Source: Pacificibacter marinus (GTDB taxonomy: Bacteria; Pseudomonadota; Alphaproteobacteria; Rhodobacterales; Rhodobacteraceae). Taken from it: DNA of 64,000 nucleotides. The DNA lies in contig NZ_FNZV01000004.1 in assembly GCF_900109555.1 (NCBI RefSeq), forward strand, positions 1-64,000, written 5' to 3'. Positions within the stretch are counted from its first letter, which is position 1. The number at the start of each line of letters is the position of its first letter. The notes under the pieces were generated by a model, which saw only the letters and a program-made list of their open reading frames with translations, was not told the DNA's origin and searched no databases. The position numbers and the translations under genes were made by a program. Shown here piece after piece: positions 17,333 to 25,830 of this stretch.

Positions 17333-18523
17333 TTAGCCTGACACTGCTGTGCCAGCAGTGTCGCCGGTGCCCGTGCGTTTGGCTTTGGCTGACGCAAGCG
17401 TGTCGCGCAAATCAGCTTCCATTTGCTTCAAATCAGCTTCGGCTGCGGCGCGTTTGGCCTTGCCGTCATCTGCAATCTGTAGACTTTCTTGGATCGTTGC
17501 GATCAGATCGGCATTGGCAGTTTTCACGGCCTCAATATCGAACACGCCACGTTCCATTTCTTGGCGCACCACTTTGTTGGCATCGCGCAGATTTTTGGCG
17601 TTTGATGTGAGCAGTTCATTTGTCAGATCATTCGCTTCGCGTACGGCATATGCAGCCTCGGAAGAGCGTTGAATGGTGACGGCCTGAGCCAATTGTGTTT
17701 CCCACAACGGCACAGTGTTGACCAAAGTTGAATTGATTTTGGTGACAAGTGATTTATCGTTCTCTTGCACCAGACGGATCGAGGGCAAGGACTGCATGGT
17801 CACTTGGCGTGTGAGTTTTAGATCATGCACACGACGTTCCAGATCGTCCCGTGCTGCGCGCAGATCACGCAACTCTTGCGCTTTCATAATCTGATCACTC
17901 TCAGACGCTGCGGTAACTTCCGCTTCTTTGGCAGGGATAGTCACACCGTCGAGTTCTTTGAGTTTTTCTTCGCCAGCCGTGATGTAGATGCCCAATTCGT
18001 TGTAAAACGTCAAAGTGCGATCATACAGAATGTCGAGCGATTTAATGTCTTTAAGCAGAGTATGTTCGTGCGACAAAAGGTTGTCTGTGATGTCGTCGAT
18101 TTGGCTTTGAACCGTTTCAAAACGCGCCACGAATTTTGCCATCGGTGCCGCGCGGCCCAAAAGCTTTTCCCACCATGAACGGTCGCGGCGCACATCCAGT
18201 TCCGACACGGAAAACCCGCGAATGGTGGACACGATGGATCGCAAGCTGTCGCCCGCTGGGCCAACATCTTTGTTGCGCACATCGGCGAGCATCGCTTGGG
18301 AAATTTCTTGTAACTCGGCCTGTGCGCCTGAGCCAAAACGCACGATGGAATTCGTGTCACTCATGTCGATCTCGGCCATCGCGCTGCGAATGGAATCTGC
18401 TTGTGCGGGCTCTGCTGCCTCAAGCACAATCAAGTCACTTGCGGGTTCTGGCAAAACAACGGCTGTGACCGCTTCGACGTCTTTTAATGTGGCTTCAGCC
18501 TTTTGGCGCGTGATGTCGGACAT
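17333..18523 (-). CDS. telA: TelA-family toxic-anion-resistance protein
   Basis: 396-residue largely helical protein of the TelA/KlaA family. It has GFSVSELDVRRDRSWWEKLLG at the family's conserved region (about 107-127), a long coiled-coil-rich centre, and an Ala/Lys-rich C-terminal helix. No signal peptide or membrane helix. The name comes from plasmid tellurite resistance, but chromosomal copies are widespread and their role is unsettled. It lies 27 bases after xpaC, and the xpaC-telA pairing is conserved across bacteria. Here it leads into DUF2927 and SPFH genes, suggesting a cytoplasmic arm of a membrane-stress complex (inference). Confidence 0.92.
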   Translation of the reverse strand: MSDITRQKAEATLKDVEAVTAVVLPEPASDLIVLEAAEPAQADSIRSAMAEIDMSDTNSIVRFGSGAQAELQEISQAMLADVRNKDVGPAGDSLRSIVSTIRGFSVSELDVRRDRSWWEKLLGRAAPMAKFVARFETVQSQIDDITDNLLSHEHTLLKDIKSLDILYDRTLTFYNELGIYITAGEEKLKELDGVTIPAKEAEVTAASESDQIMKAQELRDLRAARDDLERRVHDLKLTRQVTMQSLPSIRLVQENDKSLVTKINSTLVNTVPLWETQLAQAVTIQRSSEAAYAVREANDLTNELLTSNAKNLRDANKVVRQEMERGVFDIEAVKTANADLIATIQESLQIADDGKAKRAAAEADLKQMEADLRDTLASAKAKRTGTGDTAGTAVSG

Positions 18524-18550
18524 GAGATCCCCCTGAGATAACCCTATGAT

Positions 18551-19438
18551 TTACTTTATACCTTCGCGGGCCAAACGGTCGCGAAGCACATCGATTTCGA
18601 TATCAAGATCGACTTTATTGTCTAAAAGTAACGCTTTATTGCGTGCTGTGAAGTTGCTCTCAAGGTCGTGCAAGAGAGCCAAATAGGACGTGCGCGCTTC
18701 AGTATTGCGGCTGCGCGCCCAAATGTCTGCAAATTTGATCGTCGCATCGCGGGCGCCAAGCAAATAAACGCCCAGATACTTGCGCGCTGCCGTCAGATCG
18801 CGTGGATCTTCTTCAACAGTGCGAAACATCGCGCGGGCAGTTTTGGTGAATTGGTCAAGACGGTTTTGTGCTTCGCGGTCGTTGATGCGTTCAAGCGCCT
18901 CACGCATGGATGTCAGGTGGCGTTCAGCCTCGGTCACGGCCTTGGCAACACGATCTTGCTGAAATGTGTCGACCCCTTCCATGCCTTTGTGTTTCAAAGG
19001 ATCGATGCCAAAGGAAAAGCTGTGCAACCCAGCGCCGAGCACGGCAAAGATCACAGCCTCAACTGGACCCCATCCGACTATGCCAACAAGCCCCAGACCG
19101 AGACCGGTCAACACGGACGCAAATATCTTGCGCGGGATCGCAGGGCGCCGCGCCACTTTGCGGGCGTCATATGCTTCTTCGGCTCTTAACCCTTCGCGGG
19201 TCAACCAAGCAGCCCCGACCAACAGTCCCAACGCTACGATGTACTGCGCCATTACGATAGGATCCGCATCAAAAGCCTTCCACGCTAAAGGCAGAGCTGC
19301 GTAGAATAAAAGGTTAGAGCGCGCGCCAACACGAGACGGTTTTTTACCATCAAAAGGACGGGCTGCTGGGGTGCTCGACGTTTTTTTTGCGCTATCTGAA
19401 GTCTCGGGGGAGTACTTTGAACCGTACCGTTTTGCCAT
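18551..19438 (-). CDS. xpaC: XpaC-family membrane protein
   Basis: 295 residues from the ATG at 19438. A basic, proline-containing cytoplasmic N-terminus is followed by hydrophobic segments near 45-60 and 65-80, then a hairpin near 105-140 rich in Gly and Leu. The C-terminal half is soluble and helical, with TEAERHLTSMREALERI and an end like LLDNKVDLDIEIDVLRDRL. This is the XpaC (5-bromo-4-chloroindolyl phosphate hydrolysis) family; the historical name does not imply phosphatase activity. It is the first large gene of the operon. A 25-codon ORF sits 13 bases upstream. Confidence 0.88.
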   Translation of the reverse strand: MAKRYGSKYSPETSDSAKKTSSTPAARPFDGKKPSRVGARSNLLFYAALPLAWKAFDADPIVMAQYIVALGLLVGAAWLTREGLRAEEAYDARKVARRPAIPRKIFASVLTGLGLGLVGIVGWGPVEAVIFAVLGAGLHSFSFGIDPLKHKGMEGVDTFQQDRVAKAVTEAERHLTSMREALERINDREAQNRLDQFTKTARAMFRTVEEDPRDLTAARKYLGVYLLGARDATIKFADIWARSRNTEARTSYLALLHDLESNFTARNKALLLDNKVDLDIEIDVLRDRLAREGIK

Positions 19439-19451
19439 GTACTTGTTCGCC

Positions 19452-19529
19452 TTATATACCAAGGGTGGCGTAAAAGGTCAGTGCAACCAGCAGATAGTAG
19501 GCAAGTTTTTGGGCGCTTTTGGCACTCAT
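19452..19529 (-). CDS. 25-residue hydrophobic peptide preceding xpaC
   Basis: An ATG at 19529 follows GGAGTGAC at a usable distance. The frame encodes MSAKSAQKLAYYLLVALT plus seven more residues, then TAA at 19452. It has a short basic N-terminus and a single hydrophobic helix, as expected for a small inner-membrane protein. The stop is 13 bases before the xpaC ATG, so it would be the first cistron of the operon. It is too short for standard gene callers. Support comes from the ribosome site, residue composition and position; coding has not been tested. Confidence 0.5.
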   Translation of the reverse strand: MSAKSAQKLAYYLLVALTFYATLGI

Positions 19530-19680
19530 ATCGCAGTCACTCCATACCTTTGCGGTGATATACCCGCTTTGCCCAAAAGGGCCTTGCCTTAAGATATAGG
19601 AAACAATTGACGCGCTTGAAAGGGGTAAGCGCGGGGAAGCTTATATCGATGCTCCCCCTCGCGTTTCTTATGGGCGTCGA

Positions 19681-21069
19681 TCAATCGCGCTTTTTACCGC
19701 CACCACCACGTGGCCCACTTGATGGTTTGCCGTCGCCGTGAGATTTAAAGCCCTTGGCGCGGCCTCCATCGGCAGTGCCGCGTGATTTAAAGCCTGCGGA
19801 TTTGAACGCGGGTTTGCCATCTCGGTCGCCTGATTTGCCTTTGTAGCCTTCGCCGCGTGGGGCGCGATCGTCACGATCTCCGCGTGGTTTAAACCCGTCG
19901 CTTTTGGGACCGCGTGATTTGAAATCACGATCGTCGCGGTCGCCACGTGGTTTGAAGTCACGGTCTTTTGGCCCACGATCATCACGGTCGCCACGTGGTT
20001 TAAACCCACCGCCTTTAGGTCCGCGATCATCGCGGTCACGCGAATCTGAGCGGCCAAAGCTTTCTTTGCGTGGGCCACCAGGTTTGCCGCCACGGCTGAC
20101 TTGGCGGCGGGGTTCACGTGGCTCTGATGGGTGTTCGATGTCAGACGCAAAAGGGTCGATGCCAAGCTGATCGCGCAGCACGCGGGCTTTGACTTCTTCG
20201 GCTTGTCCGGGGCGAATTGTGCCCAAACGGAACGGTCCGTAAGAAATGCGCATCAAACGGTTCACCACCACGCCGATGTGTTCCATCGCGCGGCGCACCT
20301 CGCGGTTGCGACCTTCGCGGATGCCGATTGTCAGCCAAGCGTTTGCGCCTTGTTGGCGGTCAAACACGGCTTCCATCGGTTGGAAATCTTCGCCGTCGAT
20401 GGTGATGCCTTTGCGCAGTTGGTCCAGCAGGGCTTCGGACGGTGATCCTTTGACGCGGACACGGTATTTGCGCAACCAGCCAGTATCTGGCAGTTCAAGC
20501 TTGCGTTTCAATTCGCCATCATTGGTGAGCAGCAGCAAACCTTCGGAATTCAAATCGAGACGGCCAACAGACAAAACACGTGGCAGACCAGCTGGTAGGT
20601 TTTGAAATACGGTCGGGCGGTCGAGTTCGTCTTTTTCGGTTGTCACGAGGCCGAGTGGCTTGTGATACAGCCACAAACGTGGGGGCTCAGGCTCGCCGAT
20701 GGCTTGCCCGTCAACGGTGATGCGGTCTTTGGGCAAAACGTTCAAAGCGGGCGAGACAACTTTGCGACCATTCACGGTCACGCGGCCTTCTTCGATGATA
20801 ACCTCGCAATCGCGGCGCGAGGCAACGCCTGCGCGGGCCAGAACCTTCGCGATCCGGTCGCCGGGGCGTGTGCCATCTTCTGCGGCCTCGGGGCCTTTTG
20901 CAGGCCCTTGGGCTGGCGCGCCTTTCTTGGCGTATGGATTTGTGGGGGGCTTTTTGTAAGTTTTGCCCTCTGTCGATCCATGGCTACGGGAGCCTTTGCT
21001 TTTGGAAACAAAGGAGGGAGCGCCAGATTTTGCGCCGCGTGCGGGTTTTTTATCGGAATCGCGTGTCAT
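19681..21069 (-). CDS. rluB: 23S rRNA pseudouridine synthase RluB-type with repetitive basic tail
   Basis: RsuA-family pseudouridine synthase, most likely modifying U2605 of 23S rRNA. The 462 residues comprise a basic Lys/Pro N-terminal extension (1-70), an S4 RNA-binding domain (about 72-105, RIAKVLARAGVASRRDCE), and the catalytic domain with GRLDLNSEGLLLL (Asp172 the nucleophile). From about 325 onward the tail is a low-complexity array of FKPRGDRDDRGPK-like repeats. Repetitive charged tails are common on alphaproteobacterial RluB and differ between strains. It is divergent from tadA. Confidence 0.92.
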   Translation of the reverse strand: MTRDSDKKPARGAKSGAPSFVSKSKGSRSHGSTEGKTYKKPPTNPYAKKGAPAQGPAKGPEAAEDGTRPGDRIAKVLARAGVASRRDCEVIIEEGRVTVNGRKVVSPALNVLPKDRITVDGQAIGEPEPPRLWLYHKPLGLVTTEKDELDRPTVFQNLPAGLPRVLSVGRLDLNSEGLLLLTNDGELKRKLELPDTGWLRKYRVRVKGSPSEALLDQLRKGITIDGEDFQPMEAVFDRQQGANAWLTIGIREGRNREVRRAMEHIGVVVNRLMRISYGPFRLGTIRPGQAEEVKARVLRDQLGIDPFASDIEHPSEPREPRRQVSRGGKPGGPRKESFGRSDSRDRDDRGPKGGGFKPRGDRDDRGPKDRDFKPRGDRDDRDFKSRGPKSDGFKPRGDRDDRAPRGEGYKGKSGDRDGKPAFKSAGFKSRGTADGGRAKGFKSHGDGKPSSGPRGGGGKKRD

Positions 21070-21171
21070 AGCCTTGCCATAGCTGGGGTTTGAGCCCTTG
21101 GGAAGGGGGCAAAATATGTCATTCTCTTACATATGCTTGTCTTGGGCGTGATTCCGCGTCAGTAAAAGCGC

Positions 21172-21627
21172 ATGAACTTTCGATCTTACATGGATATCGC
21201 ATTGGCCGAGGCCAAAGAGGCAGGCCTGCGCGGCGAGGTGCCTGTGGGCGCTGTGATCGTGTCTAAGGCGGGCGATGTTGTTGCACGCGCGGGCAATCGT
21301 ACGCGTGAATGGAATGATCCGACAGCCCACGCCGAAATGGTTGCCATTCGCGCGGCCTGTGCCACTTTAGACCAAGAGCGCCTGACCGGATATGATTTAT
21401 ACGTCACGTTGGAGCCATGCCCGATGTGCGCCGCCGCCATTTCAAATGCACGCATCGCACGGTTGTATTACGGGGCAGGGGACGCGAAATCGGGTGGTGT
21501 TGCTCAGGGGCCGCGTGTGTTTACCCACGCACAATGTCACCACGCTCCCGAAGTTTACGATGGGATTTCTGCGCAGCCGTCTGAGGCGTTGCTCAAAGCA
21601 TTTTTCGCAGCCAAGCGGGGCGTATAA
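21172..21627 (+). CDS. tadA: tRNA-specific adenosine-34 deaminase TadA
   Basis: Converts A34 to inosine in tRNA-Arg(ACG), allowing wobble decoding. The 151 residues have the zinc deaminase motifs HAE (His53, Glu55) and PCPMC (Cys83, Cys86), and the family GEVPVGAVIV and NDPTAHAEM stretches. No strong Shine-Dalgarno is visible before the ATG at 21172. The gene is divergent from rluB, and both act in translation. Confidence 0.95.
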   Translation: MNFRSYMDIALAEAKEAGLRGEVPVGAVIVSKAGDVVARAGNRTREWNDPTAHAEMVAIRAACATLDQERLTGYDLYVTLEPCPMCAAAISNARIARLYYGAGDAKSGGVAQGPRVFTHAQCHHAPEVYDGISAQPSEALLKAFFAAKRGV

Positions 21628-21719
21628 AGTTTGACGCCGATCTTTGATGTGGCCTGAGCGGTATCTAAGTGGGTGGACTATGTCTTTGGTGCTGTTTAGT
21701 ATTGTGACGGGCTGCATTT

Positions 21720-21914
21720 CTACCGATCGGGCTGAAAGATATCTTCGATCGTCTGGTCGAAAAGACGCGCAATGCTGAAAGCAAGCGGAAGACTGGGGTC
21801 GTAGCGCCCCCGTTCCAACGCGTTGACAGTTTGGCGCGACACATTCAGCTGGGCTGCAAGATCAGCTTGTGACCATTTTTTGTGTTGGCGCAATTCTTGG
21901 ATGCGGTTTTTCAT
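21720..21914 (-). CDS. Small XRE-family transcriptional regulator
   Basis: 64-residue protein that is essentially a single Cro/C1 helix-turn-helix: SQADLAAQLNVSRQTVNALE (15-34) is the HTH, followed by YDPSLPLAFSIARLFDQTIEDIF. It resembles the YgzD/YozG type that pairs with small membrane proteins. Its ATG overlaps the stop of the upstream membrane-protein gene (ATGA). Two near-identical palindromes before that gene are its probable operators, so the pair is likely autorepressed. Confidence 0.92.
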   Translation of the reverse strand: MKNRIQELRQHKKWSQADLAAQLNVSRQTVNALERGRYDPSLPLAFSIARLFDQTIEDIFQPDR

Positions 21915-22279
21915 CTAAAGCGTAGCCGCCCGAGCATAACACCGATCACCCACAGAGTTGCCATGAGGGGCCATACGACAAACATTGTGAGCTTGGGGAA
22001 CCCTTCATCTTCTAAGAATCCGTAGCCGAACGTAATCAGTGCGGTTCCGACGAATGCCAAAGCGATTGCTTCGAATTGCAGTTTGCGCTGCATCTCGTCC
22101 AAATGACGGATGCTTCGAATCACAACGCCGCAAATGAATACAACGGGCAGCATCGGAATTAGAGTGACCAGTATGCGCGCTGCTTTGCTTTCAATCCCAC
22201 CTGCGAACAGTTTTTGAGAAAGAAACAGCATTGCGATGTAGACAATAAATCCGATTGCTAAAGAAATCATCCCGCGCAT
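21911..22279 (-). CDS. Four-helix membrane protein paired with XRE regulator
   Basis: 122 residues from the ATG at 22279, preceded by AAGGGTG; ATG 22270 is an alternative. There are four hydrophobic segments at about 4-22, 36-52, 68-85 and 97-114, and between helices 2 and 3 a charged cytoplasmic-looking stretch SIRHLDEMQRKLQFE. No family is named with confidence. The paired small XRE regulator and the gene order are typical of self-contained regulator/membrane-protein modules of unknown role in bacteria. Confidence 0.85.
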   Translation of the reverse strand: MRGMISLAIGFIVYIAMLFLSQKLFAGGIESKAARILVTLIPMLPVVFICGVVIRSIRHLDEMQRKLQFEAIALAFVGTALITFGYGFLEDEGFPKLTMFVVWPLMATLWVIGVMLGRLRFR

Positions 22280-22292
22280 TTTGCACCCTTTT

Positions 22293-22310
22293 TGTAAAGC
22301 TAACTTTACA
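22293..22310. promoter_or_regulatory. Operator 1 of the XRE/membrane-protein pair
   Basis: A perfect inverted repeat, TGTAAAG-CTAA-CTTTACA, lies 14 bases upstream of the membrane-protein start, over the probable -10 region. Confidence 0.65.
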
Positions 22311-22330
22311 TTTGTGCGATTTTGCCGTTG

Positions 22331-22348
22331 TGTCAAGCGTGCTTTACA
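22331..22348. promoter_or_regulatory. Operator 2 of the XRE/membrane-protein pair
   Basis: TGTCAAG-CGTG-CTTTACA repeats operator 1 with one base changed in the arms, 38 bases centre to centre. On the minus strand the changed arm creates a TTGACA that could serve as the -35 box. Confidence 0.6.
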
Positions 22349-22579
22349 TGATGCGATGATTGCTTACCACCCTCGGCAGGGGGGGGCGGCAGGACTTGGG
22401 GTGTCTTTTGAGCCTTGGGTTTGCCTGTATGGTGTTTGATACTCTTCCCAAAACACACGCATCAATCAACTTTGTCTCGCCATATGCTTGATGCGGGGCG
22501 CGGGGCGCGATAAAGCCAATACAAATGGATTTGGCCGCGTGCTTCGTTGTACGCGCAAATGAGATAACGGAGTTGCCCT

Positions 22580-22867
22580 ATGTCGATCGACATTGATACC
22601 GCACGCCGCGTTGCATCGCTTGCACGCATTCGGGTTGAAGAAGATGCGCTTCCTGAATTGGCGCAAGACTTTAACGCTGTTTTGGGCTTTATCGAACAGC
22701 TGACCGAAGTGGATGTCGAGGGCGTTGAGCCGATGACCTCTGTGACGCCGCAGCGTTTGAAGCGCCGTGTGGATGAGGTCACCGATGGTAACCAGCAAGC
22801 CAAAATTTTGAAAAACGCCCCAGATGCACGCGAAGGCTTTTTTGCCGTGCCCAAAGTGGTGGAGTAA
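22580..22867 (+). CDS. gatC: Asp-tRNA(Asn)/Glu-tRNA(Gln) amidotransferase subunit C
   Basis: Small subunit of the GatCAB amidotransferase that converts Glu-tRNA(Gln), and often Asp-tRNA(Asn), to the correct amidated form. The 95 residues match GatC end to end: [33 protein letters not shown] and a C-terminal VPKVVE. An ACGGAG ribosome site precedes the ATG. gatA follows 5 bases downstream. gatB is not next to them and must lie elsewhere. Confidence 0.96.
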   Translation: MSIDIDTARRVASLARIRVEEDALPELAQDFNAVLGFIEQLTEVDVEGVEPMTSVTPQRLKRRVDEVTDGNQQAKILKNAPDAREGFFAVPKVVE

Positions 22868-22872
22868 ACACA

Positions 22873-24354
22873 ATGACTGATCTGAACACACTGACATTGG
22901 CAGCTGCGCGCGATGGTTTGCGCAAGGGTGACTTTACCTCATCTGATTTGACCGAGGCCTGCCTGACGTCTATTTCGGGTGCGGGAAAATTGAACGCATT
23001 TGTCCACGATACATCTGAACAAGCGCGCGAACAGGCGAAAGCCGCAGACGCTCGTATTGCTGCGGGGGACGCACCAAACATGTGTGGTCTGCCGATTGGC
23101 GTGAAAGACGTTTTCGCAACAAAAGGCCAGCCAACGCAAGCGGCGTCCTATATTTTGGACGGATTTAAGCCTGAGTATGAAAGCACGATCACAAGCAAGC
23201 TGTTTGGCGCTGGCGCTGTGATGTTGGGCAAGCTCAACATGGATGAATTCGCGATGGGGTCGTCGAATGAAAATTCTGTGTACGGCCCTGCGATCAATCC
23301 TTGGAAAGTCGATGATCGCGATTTGACCCCCGGTGGGTCATCCGGTGGGTCGGCTGCGGCTGTTGCTGCTGATTTGTGTTTGGCTGCGACTGGTACAGAT
23401 ACTGGCGGATCAATCCGTCAACCCGCGGCTTTCACTGGCACTGTGGGCATCAAGCCGACATATGGGCGCTGTTCACGCTGGGGCGTTGTCGCCTATGCGT
23501 CGTCTTTAGATCAAGCTGGCCCGATGACCAAAACCGTGCGTGATGCGGCGATTATGCTGGAAGCCATGGCGGGTCATGACGCGAAAGACAGCACCTCAGC
23601 TGATCTCGCTGTGCCTGATTTCGAGGCAATGATCACGGGTGATATCAAAGGCAAAAAGATCGGCATCCCCAAAGAATACCGTATTGATGGCATCCCAGAC
23701 GAAATCGCAAAATTGTGGGACGATGGCGCGGCGATGCTGCGCGATGCTGGCGCTGAGGTGGTCGATGTGACCTTGCCGCATACGCAATACGCTTTGCCTG
23801 CTTACTATGTGATTGCTCCTGCTGAGGCCTCATCAAACCTCGCACGCTATGATGGTGTGCGCTACGGTCACCGTGCGAAAATTGGTGCGGGCGATGGCAT
23901 TGATGACATGTACGAAAAAACCCGCGCCGAAGGATTTGGTCGCGAAGTTCAGCGCCGTATCATGATCGGCACCTATGTGCTGTCCGCTGGTTTCTACGAC
24001 GCCTATTACAACCGCGCTCGCAAAGTGCGCACTTTGATCAAGCGCGATTTCGAACAGGTGTTTGCCACGGGTGTCGACGCGATTTTGGCCCCGACCACGC
24101 CATCTGCCGCGTTTGGTATCGGCGAAGTGACGGGTAAAGACCCTGTTGAAATGTATCTCAATGATGTGTTCACTGTGACGCTGAACTTGGCGGGCTTGCC
24201 TGGTATTTCTGTGCCAACAGGGCTGTCTTCTACCGGCTTGCCATTGGGGCTGCAGTTGATTGGGCGTCCATGGGAAGAAGGCGATCTGCTAAATATTGCT
24301 CATAGTCTTGAGCAATCGGCAGGCTTTGTTTCCAAGCCAGGCAAATGGTGGTAA
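22873..24354 (+). CDS. gatA: Asp-tRNA(Asn)/Glu-tRNA(Gln) amidotransferase subunit A
   Basis: Glutaminase subunit of GatCAB and an amidase-signature enzyme. The 493 residues contain the Ser-cisSer-Lys triad: Lys78 in GVKDVF, cis-Ser156 in GGSSGGSAA and Ser180 in [11 protein letters not shown], with the expected 24-residue spacing between the serines. GGAG precedes the ATG. It is cotranscribed with gatC; the lipoprotein gene follows 34 bases downstream. Confidence 0.97.
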   Translation: MTDLNTLTLAAARDGLRKGDFTSSDLTEACLTSISGAGKLNAFVHDTSEQAREQAKAADARIAAGDAPNMCGLPIGVKDVFATKGQPTQAASYILDGFKPEYESTITSKLFGAGAVMLGKLNMDEFAMGSSNENSVYGPAINPWKVDDRDLTPGGSSGGSAAAVAADLCLAATGTDTGGSIRQPAAFTGTVGIKPTYGRCSRWGVVAYASSLDQAGPMTKTVRDAAIMLEAMAGHDAKDSTSADLAVPDFEAMITGDIKGKKIGIPKEYRIDGIPDEIAKLWDDGAAMLRDAGAEVVDVTLPHTQYALPAYYVIAPAEASSNLARYDGVRYGHRAKIGAGDGIDDMYEKTRAEGFGREVQRRIMIGTYVLSAGFYDAYYNRARKVRTLIKRDFEQVFATGVDAILAPTTPSAAFGIGEVTGKDPVEMYLNDVFTVTLNLAGLPGISVPTGLSSTGLPLGLQLIGRPWEEGDLLNIAHSLEQSAGFVSKPGKWW

Positions 24355-24388
24355 CTCTACGCGTAACATTCAACTTTTCGGGAGACGC

Positions 24389-25111
24389 ATGATGCGCCGT
24401 GCCGCTTTTGCTGTGATATCTTTGGCTGCTTTGGCCGCCTGTGATCCGCCTGTGCCAAACAGCGGTGCTGGAGTCGGGTTTGGGTCTTATTCAGACTATC
24501 AAGCGAGCCGCGAAGCAGAGCTTATTGCATCTGGAGAAGGTGGTACTGCAGCACGGCCTATGGCTATTTCATCCGAAATGGGCGCCACATCGGGCGATGA
24601 TATTGCCGAAGACGCCATGGCAGCTATCGGACGTGCATCTGGCGCGCCGGCTGATCCCACAGGACAGCTGGAACAGGGCGCAGATGTTGCTCTTGCTGGC
24701 ACTGTAGAAAACGGCATCGGTATCTCAGCGGAAAACGATTTTTCAGCTGTCACATCAGAGCGTTCTATCGCCGAAGATGCAGCCCGTGTGGCGGCCAATC
24801 GTCAAGCCTATGAAGTGGTCGAACCAACGTCGGTGCCCGCGCGCCCCTCTGGCTCTGGCACGTCATTGGTTGAGTTTGCTTTGTCGACCACAAATTCCGT
24901 TGGCCAACCAATCTATTCGCGTTTGACCGTCGGTGCCCAAGCGCGTGCCGAGCGCAGTTGCGCCAAATATCCGTCACCAGACTTGGCGCAAGACGCGTTT
25001 TTGGCGGGTGGTGGACCGCAGCGTAATGTCAAAGGCATGGACCCCGATGGCGATGGTTTCGCGTGTTCTTGGGATCCGCGGCCTTTCCGTTTGGCGTCAC
25101 GCAGCAATTAA
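24389..25111 (+). CDS. Lipoprotein with C-terminal excalibur-like motif
   Basis: 240 residues from the ATG at 24389, after GGAGACGC; the next codon is also ATG. The signal peptide ends in LAAC (Cys18), so the protein is a lipoprotein. The middle is Ala/Ser/Glu-rich and probably unstructured. The C-terminal 45 residues (CAKYPSPDLAQDAFLAGGG then DPDGDGFACSWDP) look like an excalibur-type motif, a short Asp-rich calcium-binding element with paired cysteines. Its position before an AmpD-like amidase suggests a cell-envelope role (inference). Confidence 0.8.
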   Translation: MMRRAAFAVISLAALAACDPPVPNSGAGVGFGSYSDYQASREAELIASGEGGTAARPMAISSEMGATSGDDIAEDAMAAIGRASGAPADPTGQLEQGADVALAGTVENGIGISAENDFSAVTSERSIAEDAARVAANRQAYEVVEPTSVPARPSGSGTSLVEFALSTTNSVGQPIYSRLTVGAQARAERSCAKYPSPDLAQDAFLAGGGPQRNVKGMDPDGDGFACSWDPRPFRLASRSN

Positions 25112-25117
25112 ACACAC

Positions 25118-25819
25118 ATGACTGATCTGACATGCCACTCCCATGCTTCGCCAAACTTTGGCGTACGCAAGGGCGGTGCCGTGCCGGATTTGGTGGTGCT
25201 TCACTACACTGCGATGCGGTCGGCTGATGAAGCTTTGGCGCGTTTGTGTGATCCTGCGTTTGAAGTTTCAGCTCATTATTTGATCGACTGTCATGGCAAA
25301 ATTGTGCGTATGGTCGATGAATCTGACCGCGCATGGCACGCCGGCGCTGGGCAGTGGGGCGATGTCGTTGATGTGAATTCGCGCTCCATCGGAATAGAAC
25401 TGGCCAATTCCGGCTCTGCACCTTTTGCTGCGGCGCAGATGGATGCTTTGGAAAATTTGCTGCGCGATATCATCAAACGCCACGCCATCGCACCCGAACG
25501 GGTGATAGGCCATTCCGATATGGCGCCCAGCCGTAAAATAGATCCGGGTCCCCGTTTTGATTGGCGGCGCTTGGCGTTGCAGGGGTTGAGTATTTGGCCC
25601 AAGTCGAAACAAGGCGTCTCACCTGACCCTCAAGTATTTGTTCAGGCTTTGACGGCTTTTGGGTATAGTGTTGAGACTTGTACGCTCGCATCTGCGCTTA
25701 GTGCATTTCGCGACAGGTTTCGTCCACGACATTCAGGGCCCTTAGACAGCATCGATATGGCGATTGCGATAGATATTGCTGCGCGCTTTCCCGTTGACCG
25801 CGAAGCTTTCACAGCCTAA
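25118..25819 (+). CDS. N-acetylmuramoyl-L-alanine amidase, AmpD/AmiD type
   Basis: Zinc amidase that cleaves the lactyl-amide bond between N-acetylmuramic acid and the stem peptide in wall recycling or remodelling. The 233 residues align with the AmpD fold. The zinc ligands are His29 (VVLHYTA), His132 (GHSDMAPSRK) and Asp142 (DPGPRFDW), and the AWHAG motif is at 72-76. The C-terminal 70 residues resemble a peptidoglycan-binding three-helix domain. No signal peptide is visible, which favours a cytoplasmic AmpD-like recycling role. It starts 6 bases after the lipoprotein gene. Confidence 0.92.
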   Translation: MTDLTCHSHASPNFGVRKGGAVPDLVVLHYTAMRSADEALARLCDPAFEVSAHYLIDCHGKIVRMVDESDRAWHAGAGQWGDVVDVNSRSIGIELANSGSAPFAAAQMDALENLLRDIIKRHAIAPERVIGHSDMAPSRKIDPGPRFDWRRLALQGLSIWPKSKQGVSPDPQVFVQALTAFGYSVETCTLASALSAFRDRFRPRHSGPLDSIDMAIAIDIAARFPVDREAFTA

Positions 25820-25830
25820 GTCCCAAACCG

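Noticed and set aside
19668-20165. 165-codon minus-strand frame overlapping the RluB tail
   Set aside because: It is the RluB repeat region read in another frame; repeats keep shadow frames open.
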